Assembly: GCA_002840165.1 (NCBI GenBank)
Contig: PGZN01000010.1
Location: 1-54,183, forward strand
Length of the DNA: 54,183 nucleotides
Direction of reading: 5' to 3'
Source: Firmicutes bacterium HGW-Firmicutes-8
GTDB lineage: Bacteria; Bacillota; Thermincolia; Thermincolales; UBA2595
The position numbers and the translations under genes were made by a program. Below the pieces are notes generated by a model. The model ran no database searches. It was not told the DNA's origin and saw nothing but the letters and a program-made list of their open reading frames with translations. Of the stretch, positions 44,526 to 54,183 are shown piece after piece. The stretch's first letter is position 1, and each line of letters opens with the position of its first letter.

Positions 44526-46475
44526 ATGAAAAGTTTTCTGGAAAAGTTTATCACCAGAACCGATAAACCCGATTTGACCGAAAAGTTTTCCGAGACAGAA
44601 CATCTTAAACGCCAGGTCAATGCGTTATATAATCTTGTGACTAATATTTACGGGTCAGACAAGGTTGTATTAAAAGCAGGTAAATTAGAGGCCTTGAATT
44701 TAATCCGGTCAGACATTTTTGAGGAAAGAGTCCTGGCTCTGCAAAAAATTGTCTTCGAAGACCCGACGATTGACAAGGTTCCAACAGTTGAAGAGATTCC
44801 AAAGATAATTGATGATGTGGAAGACGAAATTGCCGACATTATTGCCCGCAGGTCTGTTGAGGACAAGCTGGAGAAAAAGATTGCCGAGCGGATGCAGCAG
44901 CGCCATGAGGATTATGTGAAAGAAATAAAAATGCAGATTATCAAGGAAACTACGGGACCGGAAAATGCTCAAACCTTAAAAAAACTTGCGATTCTTGAAA
45001 AACTCGACCAAAAAAAATTAGCGCGTTCCGCCATTGAAGCCCTCAGGCCGGATACCTTTGAGGAAATAGTTGGCCAGGAGAGGGCTATTAAGTCTTTAAT
45101 GTCCAAGCTGGCCTGCCCGTTTCCCCAGCATGTTATTTTGTATGGGCCGCCCGGGGTAGGCAAAACTACGGCTGCCAGATTGGCTCTGCAGGTTGCCAAG
45201 AAAGTAAAAGGCACCCCTTTTAAAGATGATGCGCCTTTTGTTGAAGTTGACGGAACAACTTTAAGGTGGGACCCGCGTGATGTTACGAACCCGCTGCTCG
45301 GCTCTGTACATGACCCGATTTACCAGGGGGCGAGGCGCGACCTAGCTGACACAGGAGTCCCCGAGCCCAAGCTGGGCCTCGTCACAGACGCCCATGGGGG
45401 AGTGCTGTTCATAGACGAAATCGGTGAACTTGATCCTATGTTGTTAAACAAACTCCTTAAGGTTCTGGAAGATAAAAGGGTTTCTTTTGATTCCGCGTAC
45501 TATGACCCACATGATTCCAGTACCCCTCAGTATATCAAAAAGCTTTTTGAACAAGGGGCTCCGGCTGATTTTATCCTTATCGGAGCAACTACGAGAGATC
45601 CTGCCGATATCAGCCCAGCCATCCGTTCCCGCTGTACGGAAGTATATTTTGAACCCCTTACCCCTAAAGAGATTGAAAAAATAATTGTAAAAGCTGCAGG
45701 CAAATTGGAAGTAGCTATAAACAACAAAGTTCCTGAAATTATTAGTGAATATACCATTGAAGGCCGGAAGGCTATTAACATCCTGGCTGATGCTTTTGGT
45801 CTGTGTCTTTATAATCAACAGGACGCAAAGGTTCCTGATCAGGTAATTATTGGAACTGAAGAAGTCCTTGAGGTTGTCCAGGTCGGCCGGTTGTCCCCAT
45901 ACCTTACATTAAAGGGGTCACCCACTTATGCTAAGGGAAAAATATTTGGTCTTGGAGTAATGGGTTTTGTAGGGTCCATTTTGGAAATCGAGGCCGTTAT
46001 TTTCCCGACCCAATCGGAAGGTAAAGGCTCAATCAGGTTTAATGATACAGCCGGAAGTATGGCCAAGGATTCTGTTTTTAATGCTGCCTCGGTGATTCGT
46101 AAAATCACCGGAGAGGATATCAGCAACTATGATATACATGTCAATATCATTGGCGGTGGGCGAATTGACGGGCCGTCAGCAGGTGTAACCATTATGGCGG
46201 CAATTCTCAGTGCGCTGCAGGACCGTTCTATCCGTCAGGATCTGGCCATAACAGGGGAGATTTCAATTCAGGGCCGGGTGAAAGCTGTCGGCGGGATTTT
46301 TGAAAAGATTTATGGAGCCAAACAGGCCGGGATGAAAAAGGTCATTGTCCCAAAAGAAAACAAAAAAGATGTTCCGGTGGATTTAAAAGGAATAGAAGTT
46401 GTTTTTGTAGATACTGTTGAAGAGACCCTTGAACACCTGTTTGAACCAGCTAAACAACAACCACTGGTTGGGTAA
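44526..46475 (+). CDS. lonC: Lon family ATP-dependent protease LonC
   Basis: The protein has 649 residues. It lacks the usual large Lon N-domain and instead has a helical N-terminal region (to about 170). The AAA+ module has Walker A GPPGVGKT (207-214) and Walker B GVLFIDEIGE. The C-terminal protease domain has the Ser-Lys dyad: Ser551 in DGPSAG and Lys594 in FEKIYGAKQAG. It matches the LonC/spore-type Lon found in clostridia between rplI and dnaB. In studied members some are ATP-independent; I see intact ATPase motifs here. Confidence 0.93.
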   Translation: MKSFLEKFITRTDKPDLTEKFSETEHLKRQVNALYNLVTNIYGSDKVVLKAGKLEALNLIRSDIFEERVLALQKIVFEDPTIDKVPTVEEIPKIIDDVEDEIADIIARRSVEDKLEKKIAERMQQRHEDYVKEIKMQIIKETTGPENAQTLKKLAILEKLDQKKLARSAIEALRPDTFEEIVGQERAIKSLMSKLACPFPQHVILYGPPGVGKTTAARLALQVAKKVKGTPFKDDAPFVEVDGTTLRWDPRDVTNPLLGSVHDPIYQGARRDLADTGVPEPKLGLVTDAHGGVLFIDEIGELDPMLLNKLLKVLEDKRVSFDSAYYDPHDSSTPQYIKKLFEQGAPADFILIGATTRDPADISPAIRSRCTEVYFEPLTPKEIEKIIVKAAGKLEVAINNKVPEIISEYTIEGRKAINILADAFGLCLYNQQDAKVPDQVIIGTEEVLEVVQVGRLSPYLTLKGSPTYAKGKIFGLGVMGFVGSILEIEAVIFPTQSEGKGSIRFNDTAGSMAKDSVFNAASVIRKITGEDISNYDIHVNIIGGGRIDGPSAGVTIMAAILSALQDRSIRQDLAITGEISIQGRVKAVGGIFEKIYGAKQAGMKKVIVPKENKKDVPVDLKGIEVVFVDTVEETLEHLFEPAKQQPLVG

Positions 46476-46502
46476 TTCGATTCTGTCTAAGGAGGTGGGT
46501 GG

Positions 46503-47843
46503 ATGAGTGTCCTTTTGGAAAAGATTCCACCACAAAACCTCGATGCCGAGCAATCGGTATTAGGGGCTATGTTGATTGATCATGAGGCTGTCGCAAAAGC
46601 TATAGAAACGCTTCGACCGCAGGATTTTTACCGGGATGCCAATGCCCATATCTATGAGGCCATTGTGAATCTTTTTGACCGGAGTGAAGCCGTTGACCTG
46701 ATAACCCTCTCCGAAGAACTGCGGCAATCTGGTTTGCTTGACCAGGTAGGGGGCGTTTCATACGTGGCCGGCCTGGCTAATTCGGTGCCAACCTCGGCCA
46801 ATGTGGAGTACTATGCCAGAATTGTCCAGGAAAAAAGCCTTTTAAGGAGCCTTATCAGCGCTTCGACCAGAATAGCCCAGATGGGGTATGAAGGCGATGA
46901 GGAAATAGAATCACTGCTTGATAAGGCCGAACAGATGATTTTTGAAGTTTCCCAGAGGAAAACGAATTCCGGTTTTGTTCCTCTGAAAACAATCCTGATG
47001 CAGACCTTTGAGCGGATTGAATTCCTTTATCAGAGTAAGGGCGGGATAACCGGTGTCCCTAGCGGGTATACAAACCTTGATAAACTGACTTCGGGATTTC
47101 AGAATTCTGACCTGATAATCGTCGCGGCCAGACCGTCAATGGGCAAAACTTCTCTCTGCCTTAATATAGCCCAACATGCCAGTGTGCGGAAAAAGCTGCC
47201 GGTAGCGTTGTTTAGTCTGGAGATGTCAAGAGAGCAGTTAGTTACCCGGATGTTATGCGGGGAGGCTATGGTTGACCAGCAGAAAGTCCGTACAGGGAAA
47301 CTGACTGACGAAGACTGGCAAAAACTGACTCAAGCGGCCGGGCCTCTTTCCCAGGCCCCATTGTTTATAGATGATTCACCCGGTGTTTCCGTTGTGGAAA
47401 TGCGGGCCAAGTGCAGGCGGCTTAAATCGGAACACGGCCTGTCCCTGGTTGTTTTAGACTATCTGCAGCTGATGCAGGGAAGCCGCCGGTCGGAGAACAG
47501 GCAGCAGGAGATTTCCGACATATCCCGCTCCCTCAAAGCCCTGGCCCGGGAGCTTCAGGTACCGGTCATTGCCTTGTCCCAGCTGAGCCGGGCGGTTGAA
47601 CAAAGGCAGGAGAAAAAGCCGATGATGTCTGACCTGCGGGAGAGTGGGTCGTTGGAACAAGATGCCGACTTAGTTATGTTTATATATAGAGACGAATATT
47701 ACAAGCAGGACGAATCCGAAAAACGGGGCATTGCTGAGATAATAGTAGCCAAACAGCGAAACGGCCCGACCGGGTCGGTGGAACTAGGCTTCTTGAAGGA
47801 GTATACCAAGTTTGTCAATCTCGAACGCAGACCAGAAGAGTAA
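46503..47843 (+). CDS. dnaB: Replicative DNA helicase
   Basis: This hexameric helicase of 446 residues unwinds DNA at the fork (DnaC in Bacillus naming). The N-terminal domain (PPQNLDAEQSVLGAMLIDHE) binds primase. The RecA-like domain has Walker A ARPSMGKTS and Walker B LVVLDYLQLM, and DLRESGSLEQDADLVMFIYR. AGGAGGTGG precedes the ATG. No intein is seen. A terminator follows the stop. Confidence 0.97.
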   Translation: MSVLLEKIPPQNLDAEQSVLGAMLIDHEAVAKAIETLRPQDFYRDANAHIYEAIVNLFDRSEAVDLITLSEELRQSGLLDQVGGVSYVAGLANSVPTSANVEYYARIVQEKSLLRSLISASTRIAQMGYEGDEEIESLLDKAEQMIFEVSQRKTNSGFVPLKTILMQTFERIEFLYQSKGGITGVPSGYTNLDKLTSGFQNSDLIIVAARPSMGKTSLCLNIAQHASVRKKLPVALFSLEMSREQLVTRMLCGEAMVDQQKVRTGKLTDEDWQKLTQAAGPLSQAPLFIDDSPGVSVVEMRAKCRRLKSEHGLSLVVLDYLQLMQGSRRSENRQQEISDISRSLKALARELQVPVIALSQLSRAVEQRQEKKPMMSDLRESGSLEQDADLVMFIYRDEYYKQDESEKRGIAEIIVAKQRNGPTGSVELGFLKEYTKFVNLERRPEE

Positions 47844-47851
47844 ATAGAAGG

Positions 47852-47884
47852 GGTTGTCTCAAAAGAGGCAGCCTTTTTGTTTTG
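47852..47884 (+). terminator. Terminator after dnaB
   Basis: GGTTGTCTC (47852-47860) pairs with GAGGCAGCC (47865-47873), 9 bp with two G-U pairs, followed by TTTTTGTTTT. It lies 8 bp after the dnaB stop. Confidence 0.85.
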
Positions 47885-47895
47885 GCTCAAAAACT

Positions 47896-47925
47896 TTGAC
47901 AAAAAGGGGTTTGCTTTGATACAAT
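47896..47925 (+). promoter_or_regulatory. Promoter before the FAD oxidoreductase gene
   Basis: TTGACA (47896-47901) and TACAAT (47920-47925) are 18 nt apart. The leader to the oxidoreductase start is about 140 nt and contains no element I recognise. Confidence 0.65.
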
Positions 47926-48071
47926 GATAATGCTGACTTTTGTCAATACGCAGACTTTTGCGCTTTGGGGGGATAAGGTAAAGGGATAATTCTACGATAC
48001 ACTCATCAGAAATACTGTATGGGTTATTTTTATGTTAAAGGATAAAAACTTGTCAGACAGGAGGAGCCAAT

Positions 48072-50776
<2,705 letters not shown>

Positions 50777-50799
50777 AAGGGCAGTTGTTCATTTTTGGA

Positions 50800-50828
50800 T
50801 TGACACAGGTTATAGATTTTGATAGCAT
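50800..50828 (+). promoter_or_regulatory. Promoter of the trpE/pabB-like gene
   Basis: TTGACA (50800-50805) and TAGCAT (50823-50828) are 17 nt apart, just after purA. With the hairpin at 50901-50930, a leader of about 115 nt results. Confidence 0.65.
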
Positions 50829-50900
50829 TAATACAACAAAAAATAAACATACTAATTTTCGGTATGTTCTGGTCCGCGAGTATCTTCTTTCGGGCATCCC

Positions 50901-50930
50901 ACCGAGTAGGTTTGACCTATTCGGTTTTTT
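50901..50930 (+). terminator. Attenuator-like terminator ahead of the trpE/pabB-like gene
   Basis: ACCGAGTAGGT (50901-50911) pairs with ACCTATTCGGT (50915-50925), 11 bp with one G-U, followed by TTTTTT. It lies 22 bp before the next gene and downstream of a good promoter, so it may be an attenuator. It might instead simply terminate purA. Confidence 0.75.
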
Positions 50931-50952
50931 ATTTAAATAGGGGGGAATAAAA

Positions 50953-52506
50953 GTGTTTAAACCAACCGTACAGGAATTCTGCAGCTATTTTAAACAGGGG
51001 GTTAGGGTTCCTGTAATGCTGGAAGTGCCAATGCCGGAAGAAAACCCGGTTACAGTGATTGAGAAACTCCACTTGGCCGGTTCGCCGCTCTGCCTTTTGG
51101 AGAGCGGGAAGGGGACCGAAAACCTAGCCCGGTTTTCGTTTTTGGGGTTTGAGCCTCATTGTGTTTTTAAAAGTAGAGGTACTTCTGTTGAGGTCATTGA
51201 AAACGGAGTTTGTTACAACTATGAAGATGACTCATACCGGCGGTTACAGGCTGTTATAGAATCTTACCAAGGGGTGAGATATGATGGCCTTCCCAAGTTC
51301 TGGGGCGGCGCCATGGGTTACTTCAGTTACGATATGGGCAGGTATTTTGAAACCCTGCCTGAGTCAACAATTGATGATTTAGAAGTGCCTGAGACCTATT
51401 TTATGTTTTTTGACAAAGTCATCTGTTTTGACCATGTCAACCACACAATTAAAATTATCGTTACAGTTTCTCCGGAATCTGTCTCCGGATCGATGCCGGC
51501 ATATCGGGAGGCGCGTAAGGAAATAGGCCGCATACTTCATCTAATCAGGCACGGCGGCCCCGGGGGGGACGTTGTGATTGGAAACCGGGCCCGGTCGGTA
51601 CAAAATAGATTTAATCCGGAATGTAATGTTACGAAGGAACAATTCAAAGAGATGGTAGCTAACTGTAAAGAGTATATCAGGGCCGGCGATATCTTTCAGG
51701 CCAATCTGTCTCTCAGGCTGGGTAAATCAACTTCTGTAGACCCGTTCTTTCTGTACAAAATCCTGCGGCAGGTCAACCCGTCACCATACATGAGCTATAT
51801 TGATTTTGGGGACATGCACATTGTCGGTTCCTCCCCTGAGCTGCTGGTCAGGTTAACCGGGGATCTAGCCGAAACCCGTCCTATAGCGGGGACAAGGAGG
51901 CGGGGCAGCAGTAAGGAAGAAGACCTTGCTTTGGCCAAAGAACTGATTACTGATGAAAAAGAACGGGCTGAGCATATTATGCTTGTTGACCTTGAGAGAA
52001 ACGACCTTGGTCGGGTCTGCTCATTCGGTACTGTTGAGGTCAATGAGTTAATGGTGATTGAGGAGTACTCTCATGTAATCCATATCGTATCTAATGTGAG
52101 AGGACAGCTTGCCGAGGGAAAAACCAGGTTTGACCTGTTTCGCGCCTGTTTCCCGGGGGGGACAATTACCGGGGCGCCTAAAATAAGATCGATGGAGATT
52201 ATTGAGGAACTGGAACCAACCCGCCGCGGTCCGTATACAGGGTCGGTTGGCTTTTGGGGCTATGCCGGAGAAATGGAAATGAATATAGTTATCCGCACTA
52301 TCCTGATGAAAGACAGTATGGCCTATGTGCAGGCAGGTGCGGGGATAGTAGCTGACTCAATCCCGGAAAGGGAATATTATGAATCAATGAAAAAAGCCGA
52401 AGCCCTGCTGCGGGCATTGGAGATTGCTGAGGAAATGGCGGAATCCGGGGAGCTGCATGATGTCAACGGAGCGAACAGAGCCGGAGGGGAAGTGGCCAGT
52501 GCCTGA
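50953..52506 (+). CDS. Chorismate-using component I (TrpE/PabB type)
   Basis: The protein has 517 residues of the anthranilate/aminodeoxychorismate synthase component I family. The N-terminal domain has CLLESGKG, like the LLES tryptophan-site motif of TrpE. The C-terminal chorismate domain has RPIAGTRRRG (Ala where E. coli PabB has its catalytic Lys), LVDLERNDLGRV, FPGGTITGAPKIRSMEIIEE and VQAGAGIVADS. These features favour a TrpE-like enzyme, but the next gene looks like a PabC-type lyase, which suggests the folate branch. No glutaminase gene (trpG/pabA) is adjacent. The start is a GTG at 50953 with GGGGGG upstream. Confidence 0.9.
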   Translation: MFKPTVQEFCSYFKQGVRVPVMLEVPMPEENPVTVIEKLHLAGSPLCLLESGKGTENLARFSFLGFEPHCVFKSRGTSVEVIENGVCYNYEDDSYRRLQAVIESYQGVRYDGLPKFWGGAMGYFSYDMGRYFETLPESTIDDLEVPETYFMFFDKVICFDHVNHTIKIIVTVSPESVSGSMPAYREARKEIGRILHLIRHGGPGGDVVIGNRARSVQNRFNPECNVTKEQFKEMVANCKEYIRAGDIFQANLSLRLGKSTSVDPFFLYKILRQVNPSPYMSYIDFGDMHIVGSSPELLVRLTGDLAETRPIAGTRRRGSSKEEDLALAKELITDEKERAEHIMLVDLERNDLGRVCSFGTVEVNELMVIEEYSHVIHIVSNVRGQLAEGKTRFDLFRACFPGGTITGAPKIRSMEIIEELEPTRRGPYTGSVGFWGYAGEMEMNIVIRTILMKDSMAYVQAGAGIVADSIPEREYYESMKKAEALLRALEIAEEMAESGELHDVNGANRAGGEVASA

Positions 52507-53353
52507 TTTTATATATTTGAATGGAGAATTTGTCCCTTCCACAGAGGCGAAAATTTCTGTCTTTGATCACGGGTTTCTATATGGTGACGGCCTTTTTGAA
52601 ACAATGAGGGCTTATGACGGCAAAATATTTTTAATGAAAGACCATCTGGTCCGGCTTTTCCGCTCAGCCCAAGCTATCGGACTGAGGATCCCCTCATCGT
52701 ATATGGATTTAGAGGAGGCTCTCAAACGAACGGTATTGTTGAATGGAGAAAACTTATATATCAGACTCACTGTCACAAGGGGGCCGGGCCCGGTAGGGAT
52801 TGACCCGGGGCTTTGTTTACAGCCGACAGTTGTAATCATGTCCAAAGAAATTAAATACAACGAACGATTATATCGTGAAGGCGCTAAAACTGTATTCGTT
52901 AAGACCCTGAGAAACTTGGCTGGGGCGACAATGCCGGAGGTTAAGTCTCTTAACTTTCTAAATAACATTCTGGCCAAACAGGAAGTAATCAAAGCTGAAG
53001 CGGATGAGGGTTTTATGCTGAACCATTTGGGCCAGGTCACGGAGGGGACTGTCAGCAACGTGTTTCTCGTAAAAGACGGATGTGTGATGACACCCGGCCC
53101 GGATGCAGGTCTGCTGGTCGGAATAACGCGGTTAAAGGTCATGGCTTTAGCAGGAGAACTGGGCCTGCCGGTTAAGGAACCGGTTCTGTATAAAGAGGAT
53201 TTTGCTTCAGCGGATGAAGTCTTTTTTACGAACTCAGGTTCAGAGGTGGTCCCGGTGACAATGCTTGATGGAAGACCGGTGAATTCAGGCAATGTGGGTG
53301 AGATAACATTGAAGCTGCTGGAGAGTTACCGAGATTGTATATTGAGAGGATAG
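52499..53353 (+). CDS. Class IV PLP aminotransferase (PabC/IlvE type)
   Basis: The protein has 284 residues. It begins VPDFIYLNGEFVP and contains VFDHGFLYGDGLFETMRAY, the PLP lysine in PEVKSLNFLNNILA, and VTEGTVSNVFLV. The fold type IV family holds aminodeoxychorismate lyase (PabC), branched-chain aminotransferase and D-amino acid aminotransferase. The neighbour points to PabC, making p-aminobenzoate for folate, but sequence alone does not settle it. The GTG at 52499 overlaps the end of the previous gene by 8 nt, and GGAGGGG lies upstream. Confidence 0.88.
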   Translation: MPDFIYLNGEFVPSTEAKISVFDHGFLYGDGLFETMRAYDGKIFLMKDHLVRLFRSAQAIGLRIPSSYMDLEEALKRTVLLNGENLYIRLTVTRGPGPVGIDPGLCLQPTVVIMSKEIKYNERLYREGAKTVFVKTLRNLAGATMPEVKSLNFLNNILAKQEVIKAEADEGFMLNHLGQVTEGTVSNVFLVKDGCVMTPGPDAGLLVGITRLKVMALAGELGLPVKEPVLYKEDFASADEVFFTNSGSEVVPVTMLDGRPVNSGNVGEITLKLLESYRDCILRG

Positions 53354-53357
53354 CATT

Positions 53358-53610
53358 GATTCATATTGGGGGCGTGCATGCTGAGAAAAATGGCATCTGG
53401 CGTTGTTGCCGACCCCACCGCAATCCTTGGAGTCGGGGGATTCCCTGTTTTGTCGGAACGCCGAGGTGCCTTTCCTCGGGGTTTCGGTAACAAAATGGGG
53501 GCTTCATCCGGTACGCCTGTGGTTGCGGTGGGGTCGGCGCCTAGCCAGCTGCCATTTTTCTACCTCTGGGTTGGTACTGGAGCCATGCTGGGGCGACTGT
53601 AGCCGATGTT
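53358..53610 (+). repeat. Hairpin repeat R3, copy a (interrupted by H1)
   Basis: It begins GATTCAT and GGCGTGCATGCTGAGAAAAA. A perfect 16-bp pair GCCGACCCCACCGCAA (53408-53423) and TTGCGGTGGGGTCGGC (53523-53538), with outer pairing of AAAAATGGCA and TGCCATTTTT, makes a long hairpin. Compared with R3 copy b, 71 bp (53434-53504) are inserted at its apex; the insert is an H1 element. The end is near CTGTAGCC. Confidence 0.9.
53434..53504. repeat. Hairpin repeat H1, copy D (inside R3)
   Basis: The 71-bp insert begins CGGGGGATTCCCTGTTTTGT and ends CGGTAACAAAATGGGGGCTT. It has the H1 order TTCCC...TTTTGTCGGAAC...CGGTAACAAAATGGGG, with a CCGAGG/CCTCGG central stem. In R3 copy b the flanks GGAGT and CATC are almost joined, with a single A between. 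Confidence 0.85.
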
Positions 53611-53671
53611 CGGCGGCCTTCGGCCGCCATTGGCTCAGGGACGACAGGGGCGCAAAAATATTATAAACAGG

Positions 53672-53700
53672 TTGACAAGATATTATCTTTGTAGTAAGAT
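53672..53700 (+). promoter_or_regulatory. Promoter of the tRNA pair
   Basis: TTGACA (53672-53677) and TAAGAT (53695-53700) are 17 nt apart, 23 bp before the tRNA-Lys gene. Confidence 0.85.
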
Positions 53701-53723
53701 ATGTAGCTGTGAGACTCATTTTT

Positions 53724-53799
53724 GAGCCATTAGCTCAGTTGGTAGAGCACCTGACTTTTAATCAGGGTGTCGCTGGTTCGAGCCCAGCATGGCTCACCA
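53724..53799 (+). tRNA. tRNA-Lys (anticodon TTT)
   Basis: The acceptor stem is GAGCCAT/ATGGCTC. The D-arm (AGCTCAGTTGGTAGAGC), the anticodon arm with CTTTTAA and the T-loop (GGTTCGAGCC) are all standard. The discriminator is A and CCA is encoded (53797-53799). It is the first gene of a two-tRNA unit. Its wobble U34 is a likely MnmE-MnmG target. Confidence 0.97.
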
Positions 53800-53880
53800 T
53801 TGTGAAGTGCGAAGTGGGAGGTTAGAAGTGGGAAACTAATAGTATCTCACCTCCAACATCCCACATCACATATCTCAGTT
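53800..53880 (+). repeat. Imperfect inverted repeat between the tRNA genes
   Basis: GTGGGAGGTTAGAAGTGGGA (53814-53833) and the reverse complement of 53845-53864 agree at most positions, giving a hairpin within the spacer of the tRNA precursor. GAAGTGCGAAGTGGGAGG-type repeats are low-complexity. A role as a processing site is possible. Confidence 0.5.
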
Positions 53881-53956
53881 GGCCCCTTGGTCAAGCGGTT
53901 TAAGACACCGCCCTTTCACGGCGGTAACACGGGTTCGAATCCCGTAGGGGTCACCA
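53881..53956 (+). tRNA. tRNA-Glu (anticodon TTC)
   Basis: The acceptor stem is GGCCCCT/AGGGGTC (one G-U). The D-arm has GGTCAAGCGGTTTAAGACA, the anticodon loop reads CTTTCAC, the T-arm is CGGGTTCGAATCCCG, and CCA is encoded (53954-53956). It belongs with tRNA-Lys in one transcript. Confidence 0.97.
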
Positions 53957-53966
53957 GGCAATGACC

Positions 53967-53999
53967 GGGGTGTTGACATTTAGTCAACACCCCTTTGAT
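53967..53999 (+). terminator. Terminator of the tRNA pair
   Basis: GGGGTGTTGAC (53967-53977) and GTCAACACCCC (53983-53993) form an 11-bp perfect stem with a 5-nt loop, followed by TTTGATT. It lies 10 bp after tRNA-Glu and directly before R3 copy b. Confidence 0.85.
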
Positions 54000-54183
54000 T
54001 CATTTTAGGGGCGTGCATGCTGAGAAAAATGGCATCTGGCGTTGTTGCCGACCCCACCGCAATCCTCGGAGTACATCAAGTACACCTGTGGTTGCGGTGG
54101 GGTCGGCGCCTAGCCAGCTGCCATTTTTCTACCTCTGGGTCGGTACTGGGGCCATGCTGGGGCAGCTATAGCCCGGGGACTCG
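53997..54183 (+). repeat. Hairpin repeat R3, copy b (uninterrupted)
   Basis: It matches R3 copy a from GATTCAT through GGCGTGCATGCTGAGAAAAA to GGCAGCTATAGCC near the window end. The arms GCCGACCCCACCGCAA (54047-54062) and TTGCGGTGGGGTCGGC (54092-54107) pair perfectly. The loop is short and lacks H1. The two copies flank the tRNA pair in direct orientation. The element may continue past the window. Confidence 0.9.

Noticed and set aside
50864-50950. Leader peptide gene upstream of the chorismate enzyme
   Set aside because: Aromatic codons are suggestive, but it lacks a ribosome site and runs through the terminator, so I kept it only as part of a finding and not as a gene.
53366-53666. Two overlapping open frames after the aminotransferase gene
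   Set aside because: They read across the R3/H1 hairpins; no ribosome site, no known domain.

Overview
The window is a chromosomal origin region from a spore-forming, Gram-positive clostridial bacterium. I would place it in or near the Peptococcaceae/Desulfotomaculia. This rests on the dnaA-dnaN-recF-remB-gyrB-gyrA block, the rpmH-rnpA-yidD-yidC-jag-mnmE-mnmG-rsmG-parA-parB block, a YyaC-type spore protein, LonC, AGGAGG-type ribosome binding sites with many GTG/TTG starts, and HypAB and Lar nickel genes. The genus is an inference.

Layout. oriC lies at about 15.8-16.5 kb, between dnaA and rpmH, with several DnaA boxes and an AT-rich stretch; more boxes lie between dnaA and dnaN. Everything left of oriC (serS, serA, serC, pdxT, pdxS, a zinc-ribbon gene, gyrA, gyrB, remB, recF, dnaN, dnaA) is on the minus strand, and most genes right of it are on the plus strand, so transcription follows replication on both arms. 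The main exceptions on the right arm are larE-larB-larC, yyaC, a cold-shock gene and a broken ImmA/IrrE-like gene.

Left arm: a tandem glycine riboswitch with a terminator controls serC-serA, and its alternative pairing predicts an OFF switch. Further upstream is the PLP synthase pair pdxS-pdxT.

Right arm: RNA processing and membrane insertion (rnpA, yidC, jag), tRNA-U34 modification (mnmE, mnmG), chromosome segregation (parA, parB and a parS site 1 nt after parB), a cysteine desulfurase-like gene, the nickel-pincer cofactor genes larE/B/C, DUF4446, YkuS and phosphoribosyltransferase genes, yyaC, hypA-hypB, CvpA, an M18 aminopeptidase, HEAT-repeat, MscS and DUF951 genes, ychF, csp, rpsF-ssb-rpsR, a MazG-like gene, yybS, rplI, lonC, dnaB, an FAD oxidoreductase, purA, a TrpE/PabB-type chorismate enzyme with a class IV aminotransferase, and tRNA-Lys and tRNA-Glu.

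The most unusual content is non-coding. At least four families of dispersed, often palindromic repeats lie in the intergenic gaps (1-175, 24.7-24.9 kb, 30.8-31.6 kb, 38.1-39.9 kb, 53.4-54.2 kb). In one place a 71-bp hairpin repeat (H1) sits inside the apex of a larger hairpin repeat (R3), and a second R3 copy 0.6 kb away lacks it. This is direct comparative evidence that the small hairpin moves. The repeat nest at 38.1-39.3 kb borders the broken ImmA-like gene.
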